Positions 33,666 to 43,384 of a DNA stretch of 64,000 bases are shown here, piece after piece. This stretch comes from Herbiconiux gentiana (GTDB taxonomy: Bacteria > Actinomycetota > Actinomycetes > Actinomycetales > Microbacteriaceae). Position 1 is the first letter of the stretch. Each line of letters starts with the position of its first letter. The DNA lies in NCBI RefSeq assembly GCF_024978135.1, contig NZ_JANTEZ010000001.1:434001-498000 (forward strand), in the 5' to 3' direction. The notes below the pieces were generated by a model, which was not told the DNA's origin, did not search any database, and worked only from the letters and a program-made list of their open reading frames with translations. The position numbers and the translations under genes were made by a program.

Positions 33666-34481
33666 CTACGGTGCGGGTGCGAAGAAGGTGCCGATGTCGG
33701 CACCCGAGAGCGCCTCGGCCACACGCCCGGTCGAGGTGACGAGCACGGCCGTTCCGGCGGCCGCCGCGAGACGGGCCGCGCTGACCTTGGTGGCCGCTCC
33801 CCCGGTGCCGACACCGGCCGCGCCGATGTCGCCGAACGTCACACCGGCCAGGTCGTCACCGACCGGCACCTCGGTGATCATCACGGCACCCGGCTCCTGC
33901 GGGGGGCGCGTGTACAGGGCGTCGACGTCGGAGAGCAGCACGAGGGCGTCGGCCCCGACGAGCTGCGACACGAGCGCGGCGAGCCGGTCGTTGTCGCCGA
34001 ATCGGATCTCGTGGGTCGCCACCGTGTCGTTCTCGTTGACGATCGGCAGGATGCGCAGGCCCAGCAGCCTGTCCATCGCCCGCTGGGCGTTCGAGCGGTG
34101 CGTGGGGTTCTCGAGGTCTCCCGCGGTGAGCAGCACCTGCCCGGCGGTGATGCCGAAGCGCCGCAGGCTGTTCTGGTAGCGGTAGATCAGCACGTTCTGG
34201 CCGACCGCCGCGGCGGCCTGCTGGGTGGCCAGGTCGTTCGGGCGTGCATCCAGCTTCAGGAAGGGCATGCCGGTCGCGATGGCGCCGGAGGAGACCAGGA
34301 TGATCTCGGTGCCGCGCGCGTGCGCGGCCGCGAGGGCGTCGACGAGGGGCTCGATCTGGCCGGCGTTGTCGCCGCTGATCGACGAGGAGCCGACCTTGAC
34401 GACCACCCGGCGGGCCGACGGGATGGCGCTGCGGTCGGTGACCCGGGGCCGGTCGTCGATTCGGTCGTGACCGTCGGTCAC
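33666..34481 (-). CDS. proB: Glutamate 5-kinase
   Basis: A 271-residue ProB that phosphorylates glutamate at the first, feedback-controlled step of proline synthesis. The amino-acid-kinase fold shows [38 protein letters not shown] and [13 protein letters not shown]. It ends after the kinase domain: the C-terminal PUA domain of E. coli-type enzymes (about 367 residues) is missing, as in other short bacterial forms. Its start overlaps the obg stop by four bases. Confidence 0.95.
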   Translation of the reverse strand: MTDGHDRIDDRPRVTDRSAIPSARRVVVKVGSSSISGDNAGQIEPLVDALAAAHARGTEIILVSSGAIATGMPFLKLDARPNDLATQQAAAAVGQNVLIYRYQNSLRRFGITAGQVLLTAGDLENPTHRSNAQRAMDRLLGLRILPIVNENDTVATHEIRFGDNDRLAALVSQLVGADALVLLSDVDALYTRPPQEPGAVMITEVPVGDDLAGVTFGDIGAAGVGTGGAATKVSAARLAAAAGTAVLVTSTGRVAEALSGADIGTFFAPAP

Positions 34482-35986
34482 GACTCGTCCTCGTCGTTCC
34501 AGAGCCCCGCTTCCTTCTCGCGCATGAGCTCGGCGCGGGCCTCCGCCTTGGCGTCCATCAGGTCGTAGTAGTCGTCGCGGCGCTCGACGTTGGTGCGGCG
34601 TCGGCCGCCGTCGAGGCGCGGGTCGGAGCCGCGCGGGGCGACCACGAGCTCGGCCGTGGAGGTGAGGGTGGGCTCCCAGTCGAAGACGATGGCGTTGCCG
34701 CGGCCGATGACGACCGTCGAGCCCGACACGGCGCCCTTCTTGAACAGCTCGTCCTCGACACCGAGCTTGGCGAGCCGGTCGGCGAGGAAGCCGACGGCCT
34801 CGTCGTTGGCGAAGTCGGTCTGCTGCACCCAGCGCTCGGGCTTCGTGCCGATGATGCGGAACACGTCGCCGTAGCTGCCGCCCTCGACCTCGATGTGGAA
34901 GCCGGACTCGTTGACGGCCTTCGGGCGCAGCACGATCTTCGCAGGAGCCGGGTTCTCGGCGGCCTCGCGGCGGGCGCGGTCGACGAGCTCGGCGAGGGCG
35001 AACGAGAGCTGGCGGAGCCCCTCGTGGCTGGCGGTCGAGATCTCGAAGACCTTATAGCCGCGCTCCTCGAGCTCGGGACGCACGAACTCGGCGAGCTCGC
35101 GCGCCTCGGGCACGTCGATCTTGTTCAGCGCGATCAGCTGGGGGCGCTCGAGCAGGGGCACCTGCCCCTCGGGCACCGGGTAGGCGCCGAGCTCGCCGAG
35201 GATGACGTCGAGGTCGCTGACCGGGTCGCGGCCGGGCTCGAGGGTGGCGCAGTCGAGCACGTGCAGCAGGGCGCTGCAGCGCTCGACGTGGCGGAGGAAC
35301 TCCAGACCCAGCCCCTTGCCCTCGCTCGCGCCCTCGATCAGGCCGGGGACGTCGGCGATGGTGTATCGGGTGCCGCCCGACTCGACGACGCCGAGGTTGG
35401 GGTGCAGCGTGGTGAAGGGGTAGTCGGCGATCTTCGGCTTCGCGGCCGACATGGCGGCGACGAGACTCGACTTGCCGGCGGAGGGGTAGCCCACGAGCGC
35501 GACGTCGGCCACGGTCTTGAGCTCGAGCAGCACGTCGCCCGCCCAGCCGTCGGTGCCGAGGAGCGCGAAGCCGGGCGCCTTGCGCTTGGTGGTCGCGAGC
35601 GAGGCGTTGCCGAGGCCGCCCTGGCCGCCCTCGGCGATGACGTAGCGCATGCCGGGTTCGCTCAGGTCGATGATCTCGACCCCGTCGGCGTCTTTGACGA
35701 CGGTGCCGACGGGCACGGGGAGCTCGAGCTCCTCGCCGTTCGCGCCGGCGCGGTGGTCGCCCATGCCCGGGCCGCCGTTCTGCGACGAGCGGTGCGGGGC
35801 GCGGTGGAAACCGAGCAGGGTCGTGGTCTGCGGGTCGCTGACGAGCACGATGTCACCGCCGTGGCCGCCGTTGCCGCCGTCGGGGCCGGCCAGCGGCTTG
35901 AACTTCTCGCGGCGAACGGACACGCAGCCGTTGCCTCCGTTGCCCGCCTTGAGATGGAGGGTCACATGGTCGACGAAAGTCACCAT
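34478..35986 (-). CDS. obg: GTPase Obg/CgtA
   Basis: A 502-residue Obg GTPase involved in large-subunit ribosome maturation and stress control. The Gly-rich Obg domain (about 1-158) has [16 protein letters not shown] and [10 protein letters not shown]. The G domain (about 160-330) has P-loop [20 protein letters not shown] and NKIDV. The OCT domain follows (about 350-430, [15 protein letters not shown]), then a charged C-terminal tail. It is first in the obg-proB-proA series, separated from rpmA by a strong hairpin. Confidence 0.97.
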   Translation of the reverse strand: MVTFVDHVTLHLKAGNGGNGCVSVRREKFKPLAGPDGGNGGHGGDIVLVSDPQTTTLLGFHRAPHRSSQNGGPGMGDHRAGANGEELELPVPVGTVVKDADGVEIIDLSEPGMRYVIAEGGQGGLGNASLATTKRKAPGFALLGTDGWAGDVLLELKTVADVALVGYPSAGKSSLVAAMSAAKPKIADYPFTTLHPNLGVVESGGTRYTIADVPGLIEGASEGKGLGLEFLRHVERCSALLHVLDCATLEPGRDPVSDLDVILGELGAYPVPEGQVPLLERPQLIALNKIDVPEARELAEFVRPELEERGYKVFEISTASHEGLRQLSFALAELVDRARREAAENPAPAKIVLRPKAVNESGFHIEVEGGSYGDVFRIIGTKPERWVQQTDFANDEAVGFLADRLAKLGVEDELFKKGAVSGSTVVIGRGNAIVFDWEPTLTSTAELVVAPRGSDPRLDGGRRRTNVERRDDYYDLMDAKAEARAELMREKEAGLWNDEDES

Positions 35987-36024
35987 TTGCGGTTACCTCA
36001 CGCTCTTTCTGGGGAACGAAACGA

Positions 36025-36052
36025 CGATGGGCGGGCCGAAGCCCGCCCATCG
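36025..36052 (-). terminator. Strong hairpin between rpmA and obg
   Basis: A perfect 12-bp stem CGATGGGCGGGC/GCCCGCCCATCG closes a CGAA loop in the 94-base gap between rpmA and obg. On the minus strand it is followed by TCGTTTCGTT. It probably terminates part of the ribosomal-protein transcripts or marks an RNA processing point, so that L21 and L27 are made in excess over Obg. Confidence 0.7.
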
Positions 36053-36080
36053 CACGAAGATGATGCCGTTGCGGCGGAGG

Positions 36081-36341
36081 TTACTCCGCGACCGCCGCGA
36101 CGATGTTGACGACCTTGCGGCCACCCTTGCGGCCGAACTCGACCGAACCGGCCGAGAGGGCGAACAGCGTGTCGTCGCCGCCACGGCCGACGTTCACGCC
36201 GGGGTGGAAGTGAGTGCCGCGCTGGCGGACGATGATCTCGCCGGCGCCGACGACCTGGCCGCCGAAGCGCTTGACACCCAGACGCTGAGCGTTGGAGTCA
36301 CGACCGTTGCGAGTGGAGCTCGCACCCTTTTTGTGTGCCAT
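36081..36341 (-). CDS. rpmA: 50S ribosomal protein L27
   Basis: An 86-residue bL27 located at the peptidyl-transferase centre. It starts [20 protein letters not shown], with the conserved basic tail that reaches the P site; [17 protein letters not shown] and [18 protein letters not shown] follow. There is no N-terminal pro-extension of the Firmicutes type. It lies 12 bases after rplU and ahead of obg, the usual order. Confidence 0.98.
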   Translation of the reverse strand: MAHKKGASSTRNGRDSNAQRLGVKRFGGQVVGAGEIIVRQRGTHFHPGVNVGRGGDDTLFALSAGSVEFGRKGGRKVVNIVAAVAE

Positions 36342-36353
36342 GTTTCCTGATCC

Positions 36354-36662
36354 CTACTTGATTCCGGTGACCTTGACGCGGGTGAGCTCCTGGCGGTGGC
36401 CCTGGCGCTTCTTGTAGCCGGTCTTGTTCTTGAACTTCTGGATGACGATCTTCGGGCCGCGGAGGTCGTTCAGGACCTCGGCGGTGACCTTCACCTTGGA
36501 CAGCGACGACGCGTCGGAGGTGATGGTGTCACCGTCGACGAGCAGCACGGCCGCCAGCTCGATGTTGCCGTTCTCGTCGGCCTTGATGCGATCGAGGGTG
36601 ACGATCGTGCCGACCTCGACCTTTTCCTGCCGACCACCGGCGCGCACAACTGCGTAAACCAA
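36354..36662 (-). CDS. rplU: 50S ribosomal protein L21
   Basis: A 102-residue bL21 that binds 23S rRNA. It starts [18 protein letters not shown] and ends with the basic RNA-binding region [14 protein letters not shown]. Length is normal. It is the first gene of the rplU-rpmA-obg transcript; a good promoter is visible at 36765-36793. Confidence 0.98.
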   Translation of the reverse strand: MVYAVVRAGGRQEKVEVGTIVTLDRIKADENGNIELAAVLLVDGDTITSDASSLSKVKVTAEVLNDLRGPKIVIQKFKNKTGYKKRQGHRQELTRVKVTGIK

Positions 36663-36764
36663 TTTACGTACCTAACTCTTCTTCGGGGCCCTCACGAGCG
36701 CACTCTGCAGCTCATGGAAGTCTTGGCAAACGGCGGAGCGACGCTCCACGCACACCAGCGGTCA

Positions 36765-36793
36765 AGCTTACTCGACGGAGTGATTTCGGTCAA
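36765..36793 (-). promoter_or_regulatory. Promoter of rplU-rpmA operon
   Basis: On the minus strand: -35 TTGACC (36793-36788), a 17-base spacer, and -10 TAAGCT (36770-36765). The predicted transcript start is near 36757, leaving a leader of about 95 bases before rplU. The leader contains a small hairpin, GGAGC/GCTCC, near 36735-36747. Confidence 0.65.
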
Positions 36794-36819
36794 ACCGGGG
36801 CGAGTGGGATACTCGCACC

Positions 36820-37122
36820 ATGACCGTGCTGATCGACGAGCCGATGTGGCCAGCCCACGGTACCATCTGGGGCCACCTCGTCAGCGACGACTCGCTGGAG
36901 GAGCTGCACCGCTTCGCCGAGGCGGCCGGGCTGCCGCCTCGGAGCTTCGATCTCGACCACTACGACGTGCCGGTCGACCGCCACGACGAGCTGGTGGCGG
37001 CCGGCGCGGTGCCGGTGAGCTACCGCGAGCTCGTGGTGCGGCTGCGCTCGAGCGGGCTGCGGGTGCGCGGCCGGGACCGCGACACGGAGCGCGCCCACCG
37101 GCGGGCGCACTCCGCGCGCTGA
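36820..37122 (+). CDS. DUF4031 protein
   Basis: A 100-residue small protein of the DUF4031 family. It has the conserved start TVLIDEPMWPAHGTIWGHLVSD, the central FDLDHYDVPVDRHDELVAAGAVPVS, and a basic C terminus (RRRAHSAR-like). The function is unknown. It lies alone on the plus strand between the rplU promoter and the 3' end of the RNase E gene; its start is 26 bases from the rplU -35 box, so the two promoters are back to back. Confidence 0.88.
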   Translation: MTVLIDEPMWPAHGTIWGHLVSDDSLEELHRFAEAAGLPPRSFDLDHYDVPVDRHDELVAAGAVPVSYRELVVRLRSSGLRVRGRDRDTERAHRRAHSAR

Positions 37123-37142
37123 GCCTCAGCCGCGTCGGCGGG

Positions 37143-40106
37143 TCAGGAGTCGCTCGGCTGCGCCGGGGCCGAGACCACGGCCGTCGTCGAGACACGACGG
37201 CTGCGCGAGCGACCCTGCCCGGGCTGCTTCGGCGCCGGGAGGGCGTCGAGCACCGAGTCGAGCAGGTGGGAGGCCTCCTCGGGCTTCACGCGCGGGGCGC
37301 GGGCCGCCTTCTTGACCGGGATGTCGAGGATCTCGATGGCGGGCTCGGCGGTGACGGGCTCGGGCTCGGCTGGCGCGGACTCGGCCGGTGCGGGCTCGGA
37401 CGGGGCGTCGGTGGCCGCCGGTGCCGCGATCTCGTCGAAGGACGGGGTCGAGACCGGCTGCGCCGGCTCGGCGGCGTCTGCGGCGACGGGCGCCTCGACC
37501 ACCGGCTGCTCGGCTGCCGGCTGCTCGGCTGCCGGCTCCTGGGCGGCGGGCTCTGCGGCTGCCGACTCATGGGCGGCGGACTCCTCGGCGGCCGTCTCCT
37601 CGGCGACCGACGCCTGGGCGGCGTCACCGCGGGAGTGGCGCGACTTGCGGCGCCGGCCGGAACGCTCGGCCGCGACCGCCGCGTCAGGGCCACGGGCGGG
37701 CTCGGCGGCGGGTGCCTCGGCGGTGGCCGCCGGAGCCGCGGACGCCGCGGCGGCGGGCTCCGCCACGGGGGCGGGACTCGCATCCGGAGCCTGACCGTCG
37801 ACGTGCTTGGCCGCGGCGATCGTCGAGGCCGCGATCTGGGCGAGCGCGTTCTTGGCGTTCTCGGTGATGGCGTGGGTGCCGCCGGTGGGCGCTGAACCCG
37901 ACCCGGAGCCGTTCGATGTGGAGCCGGCGGAGCCGTTGCCGCCGTTCGAGCCCGATCCGTTGGATCCGGCGGAGCCGCCTCGGCCGTTCCGCCGGCCGGC
38001 GCCGTTCGAACCGTTGCCATTGCCGCCGTTCGAGCCGCCCGCGGGCTGCTGGCTGGAGCGGTGCTTCACGACCGGGTCGTGGTGCACGATGATGCCGCGG
38101 CCCGCGCACTGCTCGCAGGGCTCGCTGAACGACTCCAGGAGGCCCAGGCCGAGCTTCTTGCGGGTCATCTGCACGAGGCCGAGCGAGGTCACCTCGGCGA
38201 CCTGGTGCTTCGTGCGGTCGCGGCTGAGGCACTCGATCAGGCGGCGCAGCACGAGGTCGCGGTTGGACTCGAGCACCATGTCGATGAAGTCGACCACGAT
38301 GATGCCGCCGATGTCGCGCAGCCGCAGCTGGCGCACGATCTCCTCGGCCGCCTCGAGGTTGTTCTTCGTGACGGTCTCTTCCAGGTTGCCGCCCGAGCCG
38401 ACGAACTTGCCGGTGTTCACGTCGACGACGGTCATCGCCTCGGTGCGGTCGATCACGAGCGAACCGCCCGAGGGCAGCCAGACCTTGCGGTCGAGCGCCT
38501 TCTCGATCTGCTCCGAGACGCGGTACTCGTCGAACGCGTCCTTCTCCCCCTCGTAGCGCTCGACGCGGTCGAGCAGGTCGGGGGCGACGGCCGCGAGGTA
38601 GTTCTCGATGGTCGCCTGGGCGTCGTCGCCCGAGATCACGAGCTTGTGGAAGTCCTCGTTGAAGACGTCGCGCACGATCTTGATCAGCAGGTCGGGCTCG
38701 GAGTGCAGCAGGTGCGGCGCCTGCTGCTTCTGCACCTGCTCGCTGATGTGGGCCCACTGCGAGGTGAGGCGGTTGACGTCGAGCGTCAGCTGCTCCTCGG
38801 TCGCCCCCTCGGAGGCGGTGCGCACGATGACGCCCACGTTCTCGGGCAGCACCTCCTTGAGGATGCGCTTGAGCCGCGCCCGCTCGGTGTCGGGGAGCTT
38901 GCGCGAGATGCCGTTCATCGAGCCGTTGGGCACGTAGACGAGGTAGCGGCCCGGGAGGCTGACCTGGCTGGTGAGGCGGGCGCCCTTGTGGCCCACGGGG
39001 TCTTTGGTGACCTGCACGAGCACGGTGTCGCCCGACTTCAGCGCGAGCTCGATGCGGCGGGGCTGCGGGCCCTTGCCCTCGTTGTTCTCGGCGGCGGCGT
39101 CCCAGTCGACCTCGCCCGAGTAGAGCACGGCGTTGCGGCCGCGGCCGATGTCGACGAAGGCGGCCTCCATGCTCGGCAGCACGTTCTGCACCTTGCCGAG
39201 GTAGACGTTGCCGATCAGCGAGGCGTCCTGCGCCTTGGCCACGTAGTGCTCGACCAGCACGCCGTCCTCGAGCACGGCGATCTGGATCTTGTCGTTTTTC
39301 GCGCGCACGACCATCTGGCGGTCGACGGCCTCGCGGCGGGCGAGGAACTCGGCCTCGGTGACCACGGGGCGGCGGCGGCCGGCGTCGCGGCCGTCGCGGC
39401 GGCGCTGCTTCTTGGCCTCGAGACGGGTGGAGCCCTTGATGCGCTGCGGCTCGGTGATGAGCTCCGGCTGGCGCTCCTCGCGCTCGCGCGGGGTGCGCAC
39501 CTTGACGACGGTGTTCTCGGGGTCGTCCTGGCCGCCGCGGGGCTCTTCGCCCGAGCGACGGCGCGAGCGGCGGCGCACCGACGACTCGGTGGCCTGGTCG
39601 TCGCGGTCGCGGGGGTCGCGATCGCGCGGGTCGCGGTCGCGGTCACGGTCGCGCGGGTCGCGGTCACGGGGCGGCAGCGGCGGCAGATCGGGCAGATCGG
39701 GCGCCTGGAAGATCAGCGAGGTGGTGCTCAGCGCCCGCGGGCGCTCGGGCGCCTGGAAGGCCGTGCCCGCCGCACTGAACGGGGCGAGGCCCGGCTCGTC
39801 GTCGTGCGGTGCGACGTCGGCGGTGGGCTCCTCGACGGCGGGCGCCCCGGGAGCCGTCGCCTCGACGGCCGGCGCCTCGGGTGCCTCGCGCGCTCCGGCG
39901 TCGGCAGCCGGCACCGAGACGGGCAGCTCGGGCTCGGCCGGCGCCGCGGCCTGCGGCTCGGGCGGCGTCGGGGCGTCGCGGTAGGACGTCACCGGAGCAT
40001 CCGTCTTCTTCACCGCCCGGCGCCCGCCGAACAGCCGCGTCTTGCGCCGGCCCGTTCCCTCCTGGTTGTTCGCGTCGTTGTCATTGTGTGAATTGTTCTC
40101 CACCAT
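37143..40106 (-). CDS. rne: Ribonuclease E/G
   Basis: A 987-residue endoribonuclease for mRNA decay and rRNA/tRNA processing. The catalytic core (about 255-690) has an S1 region near 300 (GNVYLGKVQNVLPSMEAAFV), metal-binding Asp residues in VVDVNTGKFVGSGG (about 562) and VVDFIDM (about 607), and the Zn-link CEQCAGRG near 667. Unlike E. coli RNase E, the core is flanked on both sides by low-complexity arms: an acidic/Pro N terminus with Arg-Asp repeats (about 150-170), and a Gly/Asn/Ser then Ala/Pro/Glu-rich C terminus ending in a basic SRSRR motif. ATG 40106 follows AAGGAG by ten bases; a frame extending to 40145 is not supported. Confidence 0.95.
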   Translation of the reverse strand: MVENNSHNDNDANNQEGTGRRKTRLFGGRRAVKKTDAPVTSYRDAPTPPEPQAAAPAEPELPVSVPAADAGAREAPEAPAVEATAPGAPAVEEPTADVAPHDDEPGLAPFSAAGTAFQAPERPRALSTTSLIFQAPDLPDLPPLPPRDRDPRDRDRDRDPRDRDPRDRDDQATESSVRRRSRRRSGEEPRGGQDDPENTVVKVRTPREREERQPELITEPQRIKGSTRLEAKKQRRRDGRDAGRRRPVVTEAEFLARREAVDRQMVVRAKNDKIQIAVLEDGVLVEHYVAKAQDASLIGNVYLGKVQNVLPSMEAAFVDIGRGRNAVLYSGEVDWDAAAENNEGKGPQPRRIELALKSGDTVLVQVTKDPVGHKGARLTSQVSLPGRYLVYVPNGSMNGISRKLPDTERARLKRILKEVLPENVGVIVRTASEGATEEQLTLDVNRLTSQWAHISEQVQKQQAPHLLHSEPDLLIKIVRDVFNEDFHKLVISGDDAQATIENYLAAVAPDLLDRVERYEGEKDAFDEYRVSEQIEKALDRKVWLPSGGSLVIDRTEAMTVVDVNTGKFVGSGGNLEETVTKNNLEAAEEIVRQLRLRDIGGIIVVDFIDMVLESNRDLVLRRLIECLSRDRTKHQVAEVTSLGLVQMTRKKLGLGLLESFSEPCEQCAGRGIIVHHDPVVKHRSSQQPAGGSNGGNGNGSNGAGRRNGRGGSAGSNGSGSNGGNGSAGSTSNGSGSGSAPTGGTHAITENAKNALAQIAASTIAAAKHVDGQAPDASPAPVAEPAAAASAAPAATAEAPAAEPARGPDAAVAAERSGRRRKSRHSRGDAAQASVAEETAAEESAAHESAAAEPAAQEPAAEQPAAEQPVVEAPVAADAAEPAQPVSTPSFDEIAAPAATDAPSEPAPAESAPAEPEPVTAEPAIEILDIPVKKAARAPRVKPEEASHLLDSVLDALPAPKQPGQGRSRSRRVSTTAVVSAPAQPSDS
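37490..37600. repeat. Ala/Pro/Glu-coding short repeats in rne 3' region
   Basis: Imperfect units around CTGCTCGGCTGCCGG and GACTCATGGGCGGC encode the Ala/Pro/Glu repeats of the RNase E C-terminal arm. Codon periodicity is kept. Confidence 0.6.
39601..39670. repeat. Arg-Asp repeat tract in rne 5' region
   Basis: Repeated GCGGTC/GCGGGTC hexamer-like units encode alternating Arg and Asp (with occasional Pro) in the N-terminal arm of RNase E. In other proteins such Arg-Asp tracts bind RNA or drive condensation. Confidence 0.75.
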
Positions 40107-40413
40107 CTCTGGTGCACTCCTTGCCAGCCAGGGGCTCTCACCCACCGGCAGGTACTCTCACGAGCGAAGGTCCGCCTGCGCGTCTCCCCCGCTGATCTCG
40201 CTCATGCGCCGGCCCGCCCGCTGGCGGACCCGGTCGCTCTGTCTGTCTTCGTGTCGGGGTCTGACGTCTCGTGGGGCAGCGCACGTGCGGAGCCCGGGGA
40301 CGATGAGCCCGGAAAGCCTTCGTTGGCGGTTTCGCTGACGATCACCGAAACCTCCGTCGATTATCGCACGCATTCCCAGAATGCTCGCGAACGCGCTCTG
40401 CGATACTGACCTG
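40107..40413. other. Gene-free divergent region, rne/VKOR
   Basis: About 300 bases between RNase E (minus) and the VKOR gene (plus). It holds a small hairpin GGTTTCG/CGAAACC at 40328-40352 and a GATACT -10-like hexamer at 40402-40407. RNase E leaders are often long and self-regulated, so this may be an rne 5' UTR, but no specific structure is recognised. Confidence 0.5.
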
Positions 40414-41028
40414 GTGCCTGCCGAAACAGCTGAATACCGCCGCCCGATCGGCCTCGCCGTTCTGCTCATCGTGGCGGGAGCGCTGGGCTGGTACTCCTCG
40501 TTCGATCTCACGCTCGAGAAGATCCAGACGCTGATCAACCCCGACTACGTGCCGAGCTGCAACATCTCCCCGCTCGTCACCTGCGGCCCCAACATGGCGA
40601 GCTCGCAGGGCTCCGTGTTCGGCTTCCCGAACCCCATCATCGGGGTCGCGGCGTTCGTCGCCCCGATCGTGGTGGGCATGGCCATCCTGGCCGGGGCACG
40701 CTTCGCGAAGTGGTTCTGGGTGATCTTCAACCTCGGCTTCGTCGCCGCGGTGGCCTTCATCATCTGGCTGATGGGCGTGAGCATCTTCGTGCTCGGCACC
40801 CTCTGCCCCTACTGCATGCTCGTCTGGGCCTCGGTCATCCCGATGTTCTGGTACGTGACGGCCTACAACGTCAAACAGGGCCACTTCGGCAACGGGCGGG
40901 GCAGCCGCGAGGTGGGCGCGCTCGTCTACCCGTGGATGTGGACGCTCGTGCTGCTGAGCTTCCTGGTGATCGTGGTGCTGGCGCAGCTGAGGCTGGACGC
41001 CGTCACCACGATCCTCCGGACGCTCTAG
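40414..41028 (+). CDS. Vitamin K epoxide reductase family protein
   Basis: A 204-residue four- to five-helix membrane protein of the VKOR family. In actinobacteria it reoxidises the periplasmic disulfide catalyst DsbA with quinone. The loop cysteines are in SCNISPLVTCG and the active CxxC is CPYC in LGTLCPYCMLVW, so the catalytic set is complete. The GTG at 40414 is placed seven bases after a GATACT -10-like hexamer and has no ribosome site, consistent with a leaderless transcript; ATG 40381 in frame is the alternative and would add 11 residues. Confidence 0.88.
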   Translation: MPAETAEYRRPIGLAVLLIVAGALGWYSSFDLTLEKIQTLINPDYVPSCNISPLVTCGPNMASSQGSVFGFPNPIIGVAAFVAPIVVGMAILAGARFAKWFWVIFNLGFVAAVAFIIWLMGVSIFVLGTLCPYCMLVWASVIPMFWYVTAYNVKQGHFGNGRGSREVGALVYPWMWTLVLLSFLVIVVLAQLRLDAVTTILRTL

Positions 41029-41070
41029 CCGAGCCGGCCGCCGGCCGACCGGCGACCGGACGGGCCCGGG

Positions 41071-41493
41071 TCAGCCGAACCAGAGCGCGAGCTCGCGCTG
41101 CGCCGATTCGGGCGAGTCGCTGCCGTGCACCAGGTTCTGCTGCACCGCGAGGCCCCAGTCGCGGGCGAGGTCGCCGCGGATGGTGCCCGGGGCGGCCGTG
41201 GTGGGGTCGGTGGTGCCGGCCAGCGAGCGGAAGCCCTCGATCACGCGGTTGCCCGCGATGCGGAGCGCGACGATCGGGCCCGACTCCATGAACTCCACGA
41301 GGGGCTCGTAGAACGGCTTGCCCTGGTGCTCCTCGTAGTGCGACGCCAGCAGCTCCCGGTCGGGCTCGATCAGCTTGATGTCGACGAGCTGGTAGCCCTT
41401 CGCCTCGATGCGGCGGAGGATCTCTCCGGTCAGGTTGCGGGCGACGCCGTCGGGCTTGACGAGGACGAGGGTTTCTTCGACGTAGGTGGTCAT
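41071..41493 (-). CDS. ndk: Nucleoside diphosphate kinase
   Basis: A 140-residue Ndk that transfers the gamma phosphate between nucleoside triphosphates and diphosphates. The active-site phosphohistidine is His123 in NLVHGSDSPESA. Other family blocks are LVLVKPDGVARNL and TTAAPGTIRGDLA. The ATG at 41493 is used; the open frame runs further upstream through the next gene but without similarity. A TAGGGT hexamer lies seven bases before the ATG, hinting at a very short or absent leader. Confidence 0.97.
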   Translation of the reverse strand: MTTYVEETLVLVKPDGVARNLTGEILRRIEAKGYQLVDIKLIEPDRELLASHYEEHQGKPFYEPLVEFMESGPIVALRIAGNRVIEGFRSLAGTTDPTTAAPGTIRGDLARDWGLAVQQNLVHGSDSPESAQRELALWFG

Positions 41494-41516
41494 GCCGTAA
41501 ACCCTAGCGAATGAAG

Positions 41517-41915
41517 CTAGACGGTCTCGGCGGGTGGACCGTCGGCGCCCTGGCCCTCCTCGGCCTCCTGCGCCGCCCGCCAGGCCGCTCGCTGGCGGTC
41601 GATCTGCGCACCCTTGATCATGCAGTAGATCCACAGCCCGATGAAGATCGCGGCGACGATCGCGAGCGAGGGCACGAGGAAGCACGCCGCCACGATCACC
41701 GCCTGCAGCACCCAGCCCAGCGCGTAACCCCAACGGAACCGCAGCAGCGCCACGTTCGCGATCAGCAGCAGGCAGAGCACCGCCCCGCCGATCAGGGCGG
41801 CGGGCGCCGGCAGCGCCTTCAGCCCGAAGATCACCAGCGCCGCGAAGAACATCACGATCGACTCGAAGCCGAGCACGATCGAGGCGAGGCTCTGGCGAAC
41901 GGATGCTCCCCTCAC
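41517..41915 (-). CDS. DUF4233 membrane protein
   Basis: A 132-residue membrane protein with four hydrophobic helices (LGFESIVMFFAALVIFGLKAL; IGGAVLCLLLIANVALL; GYALGWVLQAVIVAACFLV; IVAAIFIGLWIYCMIKGAQI) and an acidic C-terminal tail. DUF4233 genes typically sit between folC and ndk in actinobacteria, as here. Its start overlaps the folC stop by four bases. The function is unknown. Confidence 0.88.
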   Translation of the reverse strand: MRGASVRQSLASIVLGFESIVMFFAALVIFGLKALPAPAALIGGAVLCLLLIANVALLRFRWGYALGWVLQAVIVAACFLVPSLAIVAAIFIGLWIYCMIKGAQIDRQRAAWRAAQEAEEGQGADGPPAETV

Positions 41916-43384
41916 TTGGTATCGCCCTTCCAGCCCTCGGCGGCGGCCAGCGTGATGACCTCGCCGACGAGGGTGATCGAGCCCGTGACGAGCACCGCGC
42001 CCTTCTCGGTCTCACCGGCGAGCTCGCGGGCCTGGTCGAGCGCCTCGGTGAGGTCGGGCTCGACGAGCACGCGGTCGGCGCCGGCGATGCCGACCACCAC
42101 CGAGGCGAGCTCGTCGGGGTCGATCGCCCGGTCGGACGAGCTCGTGGTGATCACGAACTCCGAGACCACGGGGTCGAGGGCGCGGATGATCCCCGCCACG
42201 TCCTTGTCGGCCAGGATGCCGACGACCGCGACCACTTTGTCGAAGGTGAAGTACTCCCCCACCGCCTGCGCCAGCGCTTCGGCGCCGCCCGGGTTGTGGG
42301 CCGCGTCGACGAGCACGGTGGGCTCGGTGCCCACGAGCTGCAGGCGGCCGGGCGAGGTGGCGGTGGCGAAACCCTCGGTCACGACGTCGTCGGCGAGGGC
42401 CTGGGTGCCTCCGCCGAGGAACGACTCGACCGCCGCGATCGCGACGGCGGCGTTGTGGCCCTGATGGGTTCCGTACAGCGGCAGGAAGACGTCGCGGTAG
42501 GTGCCGGCGAGCCCCTGGATCGTGACGAGCTGCCCGCCGACCGCGACCGTGGAGTCGAGCATCCGGAACGCCGTGCCCTCGACGGCGAAGGTGGCCTCGG
42601 AGAGCTCGGCGGCGCGCTCGAGCTCGGCCAGCGCCTCGGGCGGCTGCGCGGCCGTGACGACCTGCGCCGACGGTTTGATGATGCCCGCCTTGGTGCGGGC
42701 GATCTCGGCGACGGTCGAACCCAGCCGGTTCGTGTGGTCGAGCGAGATGGGGGTGATCACGGCCACCTGGCCGTCGCCAACGTTCGTGGAGTCCCACTCG
42801 CCGCCCATGCCGACCTCGATCACGGCGACGTCGACGGGGGCCTCGGCGAACGAGGCGAAGGCGAGCACCGACAGCGCCTCGAAGAAGGTCAGGTGCGGCT
42901 CGCCGGCGGCCTCGAGCTCGCTGTCGACGAGGTCGAGGAACGGCTCGATGTCGCCCCAGTTCGACGCCAGCGCCTCGTTCGAGATCGGCACGCCGTCGAT
43001 CATGATGCGCTCATTGAGCCGCTCGAGATGGGGGCTCGTGAACAGGCCGGTGCGAAGGCCGAGGGCCCGCAGCAGGCTCTCGGTCATCCGGCTGGTCGAG
43101 GTCTTGCCGTTGGTTCCGGTGATGTGGATGATCGGGTACGCGTGGTGCGGGTCGCCGAGCAGCTCGACCACCCGCCGCGTGGCCGAGAGCCGGGGCTGGG
43201 GCTGCGCCTCGCCGAGCCTCGACAGCAGCGCCTCGTAGACCGCGTCGCCCTGCTCGACGAACTCGTCGGGGGCGTCGAGGCCGACGCGGTCGAAGTCGTC
43301 ACCGGGCGAGACCGCGCCGGTCTCGTTCTCGTCGGGGTCGTCGGCGGGCGGGCCGAAGTCGCCGCCGAAGAAGTTGTCAGACAA
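41912..43384 (-). CDS. folC: Bifunctional folylpolyglutamate/dihydrofolate synthase
   Basis: A 490-residue Mur-ligase-family enzyme that adds glutamate to dihydropteroate and to folates. The P-loop is [14 protein letters not shown] near residue 90. Also visible are [37 protein letters not shown] and the C-terminal-domain motif [13 protein letters not shown]. The first 45 residues are acidic and weakly conserved. It overlaps the end of ileS by eight bases, so ileS, folC, the DUF4233 gene and possibly ndk are read together. Confidence 0.96.
   Translation of the reverse strand: MSDNFFGGDFGPPADDPDENETGAVSPGDDFDRVGLDAPDEFVEQGDAVYEALLSRLGEAQPQPRLSATRRVVELLGDPHHAYPIIHITGTNGKTSTSRMTESLLRALGLRTGLFTSPHLERLNERIMIDGVPISNEALASNWGDIEPFLDLVDSELEAAGEPHLTFFEALSVLAFASFAEAPVDVAVIEVGMGGEWDSTNVGDGQVAVITPISLDHTNRLGSTVAEIARTKAGIIKPSAQVVTAAQPPEALAELERAAELSEATFAVEGTAFRMLDSTVAVGGQLVTIQGLAGTYRDVFLPLYGTHQGHNAAVAIAAVESFLGGGTQALADDVVTEGFATATSPGRLQLVGTEPTVLVDAAHNPGGAEALAQAVGEYFTFDKVVAVVGILADKDVAGIIRALDPVVSEFVITTSSSDRAIDPDELASVVVGIAGADRVLVEPDLTEALDQARELAGETEKGAVLVTGSITLVGEVITLAAAEGWKGDTK

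Noticed and set aside
38061-40091. 676-codon plus-strand frame opposite rne
   Set aside because: Composition (Val/Leu/Gly/Asp/Arg) is that of an antisense frame; the rne product is clear.
41494-42015. N-terminal extension of Ndk
   Set aside because: The extension overlaps the DUF4233 gene and has no similarity to the kinase family; the ATG at 41493 gives the normal length.
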